Assembly: GCA_031761405.1 (NCBI GenBank)
Contig: JASEVX010000007.1
Location: 39,425,248-39,489,247 of the forward strand
Direction: 5' to 3'
DNA: 64,000 nucleotides
Source: Serripes groenlandicus
Taxonomy: Eukaryota > Mollusca > Bivalvia > Cardiida > Cardiidae
The position numbers and the translations under genes were made by a program. Below, in pieces: positions 32,852 through 41,892 of the stretch. Position 1 is the first letter of the stretch. Every line of letters starts with the position of its first letter. The notes beneath the pieces were generated by a model, which did no database searches, was not told the origin of the DNA, and saw nothing but the letters and a program-made list of their open reading frames with translations.

Positions 32852-33065
32852 TTAACCATGTAGAGTTGTACTAACCTAAATCGGGTATCAGATGTAAGGA
32901 CTGTAAACTTTTAAACAAGAAGAGTTGTACTAATGTAATACAGGTATTATATGTAAGGACTGTAACCTTTCGAGCTGCCAGACTTGTACTAACGTAACAC
33001 AGGTATTAGATGTAAGGACTGTAAACTTTTGAGATGCCAAAATTTCAATAGTCATGTCTGTTTAA

Positions 33066-33285
33066 CCCTTTTCCTCATAAAACAAATCTGCAGCAGACAA
33101 CTTTGAAAACATCTAGGCAAAACTTTGGAAAACTTTGAAAAATGAAAACATTCTTCTTGAATAAAGTTTGGAACAGTGTGGCAAAGGAGAAATTGCTCAT
33201 TATGAATAATTTGTCCTTTTGCCACACTGTTTTCAAAGGTTGTCTGCTGCAGATGTGTCAGAATGCGTCTATAAGTGAGAAAGGG
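33066..33285. mobile_element. palindromic TTAA MITE, subfamily B, 220 bp
   Basis: TTAA at 33062-33065 and 33286-33289. Arms CTGCAGCAGACAACTTTG and AAGGTTGTCTGCTGCAG; core GAGAAATTGCTCATTATGAA. Confidence 0.72.
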
Positions 33286-33431
33286 TTAAAAACTAGTTCT
33301 AAAAGAACCGACCTAACCAGAGCTTTAATTTTGGACCATTTGATCTTAAGGCAAACGCTCTACTGCTAGCTCTACAAGAAGGCAGAATAAGTGTCCTCTT
33401 ATACAAAAATCTTGGCTACAATAATTATTAC

Positions 33432-33759
33432 CTGATGCATGTGTCTGTATTTCATTAACTTCTGTTTTCAATATCATGTCAACAAGATAGGCTTGTCCTT
33501 GCTCATCCAAAGCCTGTATAAAAACATCGAAAGCTTTAGGCCCCGAATCAAACAACAGCTCAAAGAAACATCTATTTCTGTTTTCTCTTGTATTTGGTGA
33601 ATAACCATTTATCCTCTCCACGTCGGGAAAGTCAAAGATTTCTTCTTGAATGAAGAAGTCTAGAAGATCCCTTGCATCAATGTTGTCATTAAGCGGTTTC
33701 ATGTTGTGTTCTATTTTCATTTGCTGGTCAGGCAGCATTCTTCCCTTTGTAAGAGGCAT
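33432..33759 (-). CDS. CRADD-like gene 2, exon 1 (CARD)
   Basis: ATG at 33757-33759 opens 109 codons plus one base. The CARD spans about residues 20-105: PLNDNIDARDLLDFFIQEEI, FDFPDVERINGYSPNTRENR, CFFELLFDSGPKAFDVF, ALDEQGQAYLVDMIL. SGPKAFDVFIQAL is very close to the vertebrate CRADD helix. The N-terminus MPLxxGxMLP is shared with gene 1, supporting this start. TTTCTTGCAG ends seven bases before the ATG, the same arrangement as in gene 1, implying a 5' non-coding exon in both. An ATG at -7 would be out of frame. Confidence 0.87.
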
Positions 33760-33769
33760 TTTTCATCTG

Positions 33770-34281
33770 CAAGAAATGGAAATAAACAACAGCAATGAAT
33801 ACATGTAGTATTATTTCAATGCATGTTGTTTAAGTTTGGTTGAAAAACACGTTTTTCAATCAAATTGAACCAAAGCCTAAATCAAAATTTTCTTGTAGAG
33901 GTATCAAAATGTCTTCAGCTAGGAATATGTTCCTTTCATGTAAGCAAGGTTCATTTAATCAAAGTCTGTAAGATTTTTCTCATCCTTATCCTGCATACTT
34001 CAGCTAACTGTCATTCACACATGAAAACATAATAATTAACCTTTTCATGGTCTTAAAAAGAGATAAGGTGTAATTCGGAAAAGTCTAAATTTTCATTATC
34101 ACATAAGGGTTCAGATAACATGTGTTTTCCAAGTTTTCACTGTAATTTTATTGGCAGCCATAATATTATATTGATAAAAAGTCAGTCAGACAAAATAATG
34201 TGGACTAAAAGATACTGGACTAGTTGTTTTCCGAAGGCAAAGGCGTCATAGGTTTGGCTTGGCAGGTCCTTACATGATATC
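33770..34281. other. upstream flank of CRADD-like gene 2, nothing recognised
   Basis: AT-rich sequence that should hold the 5' intron and possibly the first exon or promoter of gene 2. I cannot place a promoter motif. Confidence 0.35.
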
Positions 34282-34285
34282 TTAA

Positions 34286-34499
34286 CCCTTTCCAACAAGC
34301 AGATACATTTGCAGTAGATTCTTTTAAAAATATTGTGGCAAAGGAAATATTGCTTAGTAGCAATTCTTCCTTTTGCCAAGTGCTATGTTTTCAACACCAT
34401 TCAATAAATACTCTTTTATATACTGGTATAGAGATTTTCCAGTCATATTTAGATGTTTTCAGAGTCACCTGCTGCATATTTATTGTTTGTGGAAAAGGG
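34286..34499. mobile_element. TTAA-type MITE, 214 bp
   Basis: TTAA at 34282-34285 and 34500-34503. CCCTTTCCAACAAGCAGATAC on the left, ATTGCTTAGTAGCAAT core, GTCACCTGCTGCAT and GTGGAAAAGGG on the right. Diverged. Confidence 0.65.
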
Positions 34500-34600
34500 T
34501 TAAAAAGATAAATGAAATGAGTTTTATGATACCAATTTATATATTAACAGAGCTCCAGATAAAGGGAATCTTTCATGTTCTAAAATCTGTATTTAACATT

Positions 34601-34681
34601 CAAACCCTATGTTGTGGGTACTCAAAAGAATCTTCTCAGTGAGACAATTCTTTTGAGTACCCACAGCATAGGGTTTGGTTG
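34601..34681. repeat. 81-bp hairpin repeat
   Basis: AAACCCTATGTTGTGGGTAC then TCAAAAGAATC...; after about 12 bases the reverse complement returns (GATTCTTTTGA-like, GTACCCACAGCATAGGGTTT). The stem is about 33 bp with few mismatches. A second, more diverged copy is at 36789-36862 and a half copy at the window start. Confidence 0.7.
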
Positions 34682-34739
34682 AGTAAAGAGAAATATTGAG
34701 GGGGAATAGGCAAGTTTACTCTCCCTTATCTAGTCTTCT

Positions 34740-35475
34740 GGATTAATAAGAATTATTTAACATAATTACCTAAGTACCTAGGGTGCTTCATGAAAGATTT
34801 AAACGTCTTTCTCTGATGTCCGATGGGTCAAAATCTAAAATCAAAACTTGCGTTATAATAAACCACCGGTAATAGTAAACAATCCACAGCTGTAACTTAC
34901 AGTTGATTCAATTTCAGTTCTAGACATCAGTCTTCATTGTTAAATAAGTTCAGGATTTTACAATGATAATTGATTTGGTATTACAATGGTAATTAAGCTT
35001 ATAGCTGCTAGCAAAATATATGATTACATAAACGCAAATCAAGAAACTCAAAACAGTGCGTTTGAAATGGTATAGGAGCAGCGCTCAAAATAAACCAACA
35101 TTTTGAGGGCTTGGTGTGAAACGGTTGTAACTAAAAACCTATTTTAAAAACCCTGGTTTAGGGGCAATTTTGACCCCTTTGTAAACAATGCAAATTTAGC
35201 AATGGCACCTAAATTTTCATTGTTTACCAAGAAAAAAGATTAAACGCTTATAAAGACTTTATGGTGTGGTGATTAACCTCAGTAAAAATATACCAATTTT
35301 AGTTACAACCATTACATGCTAAGCCTTCGATTTCTGCACTTGCAAGATCCAGATCAACCTGGGCATCAGCAAAAGTTCTGAAAAACAATATCCATCATTT
35401 GGATCCAATAGCACGGATCCGCAGACAGATGTTGCTCAGATTGGTTTTACTGGAGTACCGCTCATCAATATGAAC
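34740..35475. other. no recognisable feature
   Basis: AT-rich intergenic DNA. No gene, tandem array or transposon terminus is recognised. Confidence 0.4.
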
Positions 35476-35479
35476 TTGA

Positions 35480-35678
35480 AGGTCTTCCCTCATGTAGACG
35501 CATTTTGATGCATCTGCAGCAGATGACTTTTGCCATGTTTCTTTCAACTCTATTTAATAATTAGACCTTCATTTTAAATATTTATGGATAATGGAGATTT
35601 TATATATTTTGTATCGATGTTTTGTAGGTCATCTGCAGCAGAATTGCCACATTTTGAAATGGTATTAAGAGTTAATGT
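35480..35678. mobile_element. TTAA-type MITE, core deleted
   Basis: CTTCCCTCATGTAGACGCATTTTGATGCATCTGCAGCAGATGAC...ATCTGCAGCAGAATTGCC...GAAATGGTATTAA. The AAATTGCTC core is absent. Confidence 0.45.
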
Positions 35679-35819
35679 CAAAACTAAGTAAAACAAAACC
35701 AATTTGATTTTTTATGAGTAGCATTAAATTTTGAATAGGTATTTTGTTATGTAGAGCTGAAAATAACTAGTAAACATTACTCGCTTAGTAACATCTTAAT
35801 ATAAAATACATCATTAACC

Positions 35820-36324
35820 CTTTCCCCAATATACACCAAATCTGATTGATTGATTGATTGAGGTTTATCGCCTTTTTCAATAATTTTTACACGGCTGACA
35901 GTTGACATAATCATGTGTTTCCTTGCTGTCTAACACCAGTACTCAAGACAACATTCTTTTAAAGCAACTGGCTGCTTTTCCACATAGACTGTTAGCCCAG
36001 TGGTAGAAGACGAATGACGCTTGTCACAGTGACTTTTATCAAAAGTTGGAAAGAATGTTGGCCAAGTAGGGGTTTCAAACTCACAACCCCTGGATTAATA
36101 GCTTACGTTGCTACAGACTGAGATACCAGGGCTCAGCAAAACAAATCTGAAGCAGACCACTTTGAAAAAATCTAGGCAAAAATATGGAAACTCTCAATTT
36201 ATGATTGTATGATGTTGAAAACATTGTGGCAAAAGGAGAAATTGCTTTTTTATTGCCAACATCATTTTCAAAAGTTGTCTGCTGCAGATACATCGAAATG
36301 TGTCTGCAAGTGGGAAAAGGTTAA
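35820..36324. mobile_element. TTAA-type MITE, subfamily B, interrupted by a SINE
   Basis: TTAACCCTTTCCCCAATATACAC...CAAATCTGA, SINE, then CAAATCTGAAGCAGACCACTTTG...GGAGAAATTGC...GTTGTCTGCTGCAGATACATC...GTGGGAAAAGGTTAA. Confidence 0.65.
35846..36141 (-). mobile_element. tRNA-derived SINE with 9-bp target duplication
   Basis: CAAATCTGA repeats at 35837-35845 and 36142-36150. Minus-strand head CCTGGTATCTCAGTCTGTAGC, B-box GAGTTTGAAACCCC, and tail (CAAT)n. Same family as 25605 and 30950. Confidence 0.75.
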
Positions 36325-36482
36325 GAAATAACTTAATGACGTTAATTACTATATGCGGATACTATATTTCAAATACCATATTGAAACACATCATATAAAA
36401 AAAAATCACAAATATAATTATTTGAATTTCTACATCTATTCTTTGTATTTTTAGACCAAAAATCATAAGACAATCCCTTTAA

Positions 36483-36579
36483 CCCTTTCCCACATACAGA
36501 TGCTTTCTGAGGCCTCTGCTGCAGACAACTTTTGAAAACATTGTGACAAAAGGAGCAATTTTATGTTTATGGGAAAGGG
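36483..36579. mobile_element. TTAA MITE deletion derivative, 97 bp
   Basis: TTAA at 36479-36482 and 36580-36583. The left arm and part of the core (GACAAAAGGAGCAATTTTATG) are joined directly to TATGGGAAAGGG; most of the right arm is lost. Confidence 0.65.
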
Positions 36580-36788
36580 TTAAAAATCCCAGAGGACTTG
36601 ATAAGGAGTAGTCCTTCATAGAAAGACATCGCATATGCTCATTTTCAGTTTGTTGTTATCCTGCATAATTATGCTTGCCAAATAAATAACAGATGATAAA
36701 AAACAAGCAAGCAAAACTCTAATTTATTTTGACTAGAAAATGAGGAGTAAACTGGTCTTTTCCCAACAATACCTCTCTCATGAGTCAA

Positions 36789-36862
36789 CTTAACGCTATG
36801 TTTTGGGTAATCAAAAGAATTCTCTAACAGAGACCATTCTTTTGAATACCCACAACATAGGC
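36789..36862. repeat. 74-bp hairpin repeat, second copy
   Basis: AACGCTATGTTTTGGGTAATC...CTCTAACAGAG...TTTGAATACCCACAACATAGG. Diverged relative of 34601-34681. Confidence 0.6.
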
Positions 36863-36967
36863 TCAGATGGTCAATTAAGGATATTAGAACATGCAAAATG
36901 GATGTTGTCTGGAGCCCTGGATTCCTTTTTTTTTTAAATTCAGCTATTAACGTGAGACAATTGAGCA

Positions 36968-36976
36968 CCCAAACGG
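36968..36976. repeat. candidate 9-bp target duplication, left
   Basis: CCCAAACGG directly outside the left inverted repeat; the partner is CCCAAATGG at 40891-40899 (one mismatch). Nine bases is the usual duplication length of Mutator-like elements. Confidence 0.55.
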
Positions 36977-38560
36977 CGGTGTCACTAAACAGAGTCTGGT
37001 CGTCAAATATCCCATTATATCACTGTTTTGTCGTGTTTTTGTATTGAAATGAATAAAATAAAGTGCTTTTGTATCATATAAATAATAAACAAGAGGCCCA
37101 TGAGGGCCTATGCTCTACTGGTATTGATCTGGCTTGTTTCAAAAGGAACCAATATGTCATCAATATTCAAATACCATCTTAGTTTGGTGAAGATCAGATA
37201 GTAAATGGAAGCTCTATTGTGTTCACAAGCTGTATTATAGCAATTTGGACCATTTCAAGGGCCATAATCCAGTCATGCGTGGGCGGATCTGGCTGGTTTT
37301 CGAAAGGAACCGAACTCTCATAGATATCTAACTACTGTATAAGTTTAATTGAGATACAATCAAAAGTGAAGACTGTATTGTGTTAACAAGGTCTTTTATA
37401 GCAATTTTGACAATTTCAAGGGCCATAATCCAGTCATGCATGGGCGGATCTGGCTGGTTTTCATAAGGAACCGAGCTCTCATAGATATCTAACTACTGTA
37501 TAAGTTTGGTTGAGATACAATCAAAAGTGAAGACTGTATTGTGTTAACAAGGTCTTTTATAGCAATTTTGACAATTTCAAGGGCCATAATCCAGTCATGC
37601 ATGGGCGGATCTGGCTGGTTTTCATAAGGAACCGAGCTCTCATAGATATCTAACTACTGTATAAGTTTGGTTGAGATACAATCAAAAGTGAAGACTGTAT
37701 CGTGTTAACAAGCTCTTTTATAGCAATTTTGACCATTTCAAGGGCCATAATCCAGTCATGCATGAGCGGATCTGGCTTGTTTTCGAAAGGAACCGAGCTC
37801 TCATGGATATCTAACTACTGTATAAGTTTGGTTGAGATACAATCAAAAGTGAAGACTGTATCGTGTTAACAAGCTCTTTTATAGCAATTTTGACCATTTC
37901 AAGACTGTATCGTGTTAACAAGAAATTGTTTACGGACGGACGCACGCACGGACGCACGCACGCACGCACGCACGCACGACGGACAAATCGCCACGACATA
38001 AGCCCTTCTGGCCTTTGGCCAGTAGAGCTAATAAAAATGGTATCTGCCTATTTTAGCTCATTTTCGAGTGAATATAGAAATATTATATGCGTGAACACGG
38101 ACACTGGTAGAGTCTGGTCATTATTAAGCAATAAATACAAAGTTTTATACGATTTTTAAGTTATAAAAAGTTTAATTTGATTTATATGTGTCATATTATA
38201 TATTTATTTCTAATATTATTTCAGCTGATAATCGGGAAAATAGTGGAAGATTGAGGATTTTTAACGATAACAATGTGTTTCGTAAATCAAAATGGCTGAC
38301 GTGAAGTTTCTGTTTATAATGCGGCAATATCGCACATCCTGAACGAGTAATACACTAAATTCTCTCTCTATTATGCGTCAACTAATTGATTAGGTGTGAT
38401 CAACAGATTATAGTTATAATTATATTTTAACAATGCCAAGATTTTAAATGTATGAAAACTACTAGATTCGAATAATTTTATGTCTTATATGTCATTAACG
38501 TTAATTAAACCAAATGCTTAGAGAGCTATATACTTACTTAAAAGTAATTCATATGAAATT
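36977..38560. repeat. left terminal inverted repeat (with insertion)
   Basis: Matches 40257-40890 in inverted orientation with scattered mismatches, except for the pearl-like insertion at 37087-38030. The right arm carries extra GGACTCTACCA-type repeats near its outer end (40842-40875) that the left arm lacks. Confidence 0.75.
37087..38030 (+). mobile_element. full-length pearl-like element, GGCCCATGAGGGCC type
   Basis: 5' AAACAAGAGGCCCATGAGGGCC hairpin, subterminal GCTCTACTGG (37112-37121), four to five units of ~155 bp (GGGCCATAATCCAGTCATGC, GAACCGAGCTCTCATAGATATC). An ACGG/ACGC array (37933-37981), 3' hairpin CTGGCC-TTT-GGCCAG, CCAGTAGAGC (38019-38028) and TAA follow. The subterminal arms are perfect 10-bp complements. 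The uninterrupted right arm of the host transposon (around 40765-40790) supplies the empty site. Confidence 0.75.
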
Positions 38561-39734
38561 AAAGACTACATTCCGCAAAAAATAGAATCAAACTAAACCA
38601 TATTTGCATTTTTTTTTAAAAATATGCAAAAATATTTTAACTTGAAAAATAAATATATATCCTGATATAGTTCATAAAATGCATTTTGCGAAATATTGTA
38701 TTCAGGCCACACCATGTGGAGGAACTCTCTCATGGTCCAAAATTTAATGTTTGGATCTATATTATATCATTTTGGGAATTTTTTTCTATGTTTTCCATTT
38801 TCTATGATTTTGGTTCTATGTACATTCATTTGATAAAGATCAAAAGCATGGCCGAGCAGCAGCACCCAGCTACCGGCCGTGTCTGCACCACTGTTGAGCG
38901 TGCTTGCTTAGGGTGCTCGCAGCGCTTGTTTAGCATGCAGACATTGGCAACATGTGAACCCGGGGCCAACATTACCCACGAAACTCATAAGTCAATATAG
39001 AGCCCTTCCCCTGCCAGCTCGCTATTAAATCGAGTGATACGCAAAGGACAAACCAGGAATTGTCCCTTTACACATTTGTCTCAACCCGAATCTCGAACAG
39101 ATGTATGCCGGTTTCTTTTGTACCCCTAAGATTTAGGTGTGTTTGATTCAATTCGTTTCTAATTGGTGACGTGATCTCATTTTAGGTTTAACAAAAAAGA
39201 CCCTACACAGAGCTCCATTTTTTGGGATTTTTATTCATTGTTTTTGGTTTATATTTTCCGCTTCTTTATGTCTGCTTCCTGGTGACATAACCAGTACTCA
39301 AATTTAAACCTGGTCCTAGCGTTGACATTTTAGACGGATATAGAGGAATTATTGTTGAAAATGTTGAATGAACAACTGACATACAGGTATTAGCGAATGA
39401 TTGATAAAAAATATATTGTTGTTTGTTTGTAACTAAAATATGCAGTCCTTTTAACATGAATGTGTTTCAATATAATCTGTATTTTTTTATTTTCAATTGT
39501 GTATGTTTTGCAATTTTTCAGGCGTTTGCGAGTGCCGAGTTTTCGTTCAATTCTAGTAATGGAGGGTAATGTTAGTTGCTTATCTGTTGATGTGATGTTT
39601 GAAATGTGATGCGACTTAAAGTTTAATAATTTCATAAATCGCCTTGATCTCTGGTCAGGACTTAACTGTGTCCATATGTAGCATGAGAAACGTGTAGCAC
39701 CGACACTTGTGTCGTCAAACAATAGTTACCCGAG

Positions 39735-40302
39735 TCACTGTTCAAGTTCTTGGAACTTTTCTATCATGTCGGGCAATTTCTGGACTACCCCGTTTGTCGT
39801 CCTTTTGATAACATGGTTGTACGACTCATTTGCATTAGTAAACTATTGTTGTGGTAGCCAGGAATGTTTGAGTTTGGGGAGAAACATATGCTTCTCCAAA
39901 TTGGTAAGTATCCCTTGTAAATGTGTCAAATTTGGATGTGTATTGGATATTTCTTGGTCCATTTCTGTGAATGAGGTTGCAGTTTCAGCACTTAAAATAC
40001 CATTAGGACCAAAGAGTTTACAAATAATGCGGTTAACCCAGAGACATATAAACACATGTGTTTATATGTCTCTGGTTAACCTCAGGTTGAGGAAGACACT
40101 TACTGAGTAAATTTACCGCATTATCCTTCAAATGTTTCGCGCAAAGAACTCTTGTGGCTTGTGGGAAACATATGTCAATGGCTTTACAAGTCGAACACTC
40201 TTCGTAGGGACAAAATATTAATTTACTCTGGTCAATGTCACTCAATTTATCCTCCAATTTCATATGAATTACTTTTAAGTAAGTATATAGCTCTCTAAAC
40301 AT
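39735..40302 (-). pseudogene. MULE-like transposase fragment, broken
   Basis: The minus strand codes AIDICFPQATRVLCAKHLKD, then NRIICKLFGPNGILSAETAT, then KLKHSWLPQQ, and after an in-frame TAG (39843-39845) NANESYNHVIKRTTNG and VVQKLPDMIEKFQELEQ before TGA at 39735. These motifs (CFP.AT..LC.KH.KDN; GI.SA; H.W.P; N.ES.NH..K..T) are typical of MULE-type transposases in animals. A 43-bp insertion (36-bp palindrome plus 7-bp duplication) at 40039 shifts the frame. The N-terminal part is missing. Confidence 0.7.
40039..40074. mobile_element. 36-bp palindromic mini-element, copy 1
   Basis: CAGAGACATATAAACACA is followed directly by its reverse complement TGTGTTTATATGTCTCTG. GTTAACC flanks it on both sides (40032-40038 and 40075-40081). 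It lies inside the transposase frame; subtracting 43 bp puts both halves in one frame. Confidence 0.7.
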
Positions 40303-40890
40303 TTGGTTTAACTAATGTTTATGACATATAAAACATAAAATTATTCCAATCTAGTAGTTTTCATACATTTAAAATCTTGGTAATTATAACACTAATCTGT
40401 TGATCACACCAAATCAATTAGTTGGCCCATTATAGAGAGAGAATTTAGTGTATTACTCGTACAGGATGTATGATAGGGCCGCAATATAAACAGAAATTTC
40501 ACGTCAGCCATTTTGATTTACGAAACACAATGTTATCGTTAAAAAATTCTCAATCTTTCACTATTTTCCCGATTATTAGCTGAAATAATATAAGAAATAA
40601 ATATATTATATGACACATATAAATCAAATTAAACTTTTTATAACTTAAAAATCGTATAAAACTTTGTATTTATTGCTTAATAATGACCAGACTCTACCAG
40701 TGTCCGTGTTCATGCATATAATGTTTCTATATTCACTCGAAAATGAACTAAAATAAGCAAATACCTTTTATTTTTTTATTTATATGATACACTAGCACTT
40801 TATTTTATTCATTTCAATACAAAAACACAACAAAACACCAGACTCTACCAGACTCTACCGGACTCTACCAGACTCTGTTTAGTGATACCC
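40257..40890. repeat. right terminal inverted repeat (634 bp)
   Basis: Uninterrupted partner of the left arm. The start of the transposase frame lies within it. Confidence 0.75.
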
Positions 40891-40959
40891 CCCAAATGGA
40901 AGGCGTTTTAGGCAAAGCTGTAACAACATGGACAAAAGAACACTTCATCAGAAGTAGGG

Positions 40960-41200
40960 AAATGTGATATTTGAATTGTTTAAGAGAGTTTAAAAAACAA
41001 TGTGGAGAAAAGGGGAAATTACTAGTTTGTAACAATTTATCCTTTTCTCACAATGTTTTCATAAATCAGCTGCCACATAGGCATACATTTTGTTAGTCTC
41101 AATATTACGATGTTACACATAACAATCAGTCAAAATATAACATCACATTCCGAGTACAGATATCGGGACTAATATTTTGTCAGTATAAGAGAAGGGTTAA
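40960..41200. mobile_element. decayed TTAA-type MITE
   Basis: AATGTGGAGAAAAGGGGAAATTACTAG then ACAATTTATCCTTTTCTCAC is the core; AATCAGCTGCCACATAGGC the right arm; GAGAAGGGTTAAAC at 41191-41204 may be its displaced end. Confidence 0.4.
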
Positions 41201-41204
41201 ACAG

Positions 41205-41830
41205 TTGATTGGCAACTTTTAGTTCTCGAATAATTTTTTACTGTTCTACTTTCTTTTTCATCTTTCTAGGACATATCATTTTTCAATCAGAAATCAGTTC
41301 AAGATACACATACTTATATTTGATATACTGTTAGATAGATGATACCTTTAAGCACTGAATGAAATCTGCGTTATTAAGCAATTGGATGTCATCATTAATT
41401 AGTTAATATATATGTTGTATGTATGTGATTGTATCATATTTTCCGAACATCATGTAATGTCCGACAATATTGTTAGTTTTTACCCGTTTTAATTTTAAAG
41501 TGTAAAAGAACTGATTACTTTGTTGAGACATGGGAATCGTGTAATTAATGAAACGTTAAGTTACTTACAGTATAACCAGTCTGGTTTACTAAATCGTTAT
41601 TAAACAAAATGTTGTTTTATCTGGCTTCCCAAAATTCTTGTTTTTGGCTAAATTGGGGAATTCCCTTCCTGGACAGGTTGGTTTTTTGTTCCAAATATTT
41701 TCTCCCTAATCGAACAAAAAATAATTTATATTGGGTAAAAAAAGTGATTCTACTGTAGCCATGGGACTCTTTTAATTAGCTTTAGTTGCAAAGATCGAGG
41801 TTTTATATTTTAGGACTAATTACAAACTCC
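41205..41830. other. no recognisable feature
   Basis: AT-rich intergenic DNA between a decayed MITE and a CT microsatellite. Confidence 0.4.
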
Positions 41831-41832
41831 AA

Positions 41833-41834
<2 letters not shown>

Positions 41835-41888
<54 letters not shown>
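41835..41888. repeat. (CT)27 microsatellite
   Basis: Twenty-seven uninterrupted CT units. The lack of interruptions suggests it is young and probably length-polymorphic. Confidence 0.95.

Positions 41889-41892
<4 letters not shown>

Larger units (their letters stand above)
32058..33431 (-). other. intron of CRADD-like gene 2 (1,374 bp)
   Basis: Donor G|GTAATA at 33431 and acceptor TTTTTACAG at 32058. It is phase 1, in the same inter-domain position as in gene 1. It contains two TTAA-type MITEs and a short three-fold repeat of GTATTAGATGTAAGGACTGTA (32886-33020). Confidence 0.8.
36977..40890 (-). mobile_element. Mutator-like transposon with ~630-bp terminal inverted repeats
   Basis: The right arm (40257-40890, 634 bp) is the reverse complement of the left arm (36977-38560 minus a 945-bp insertion). 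Shared landmarks are the outer GTCACTAAACAGAGTCTGGT/AGTGATACC, AATAAAATAAAGTGC, AAAATGGCTGACGTGAA and AAAAGTAATTCATATGAAATT at the inner border. Between the arms (38561-40256) lies a broken transposase on the minus strand plus ~1.1 kb of non-coding DNA. Long arms, a candidate 9-bp target duplication and a MULE-like protein agree with one another. Confidence 0.75.

Noticed and set aside
38686..39000. 104-codon open frame with a cysteine-containing end inside the Mutator-like element
   Set aside because: Opposite strand to the transposase, no known motif; possibly non-coding interior.
39709..40110. 133-codon plus-strand open frame
   Set aside because: It is the antisense shadow of the minus-strand MULE-like transposase.
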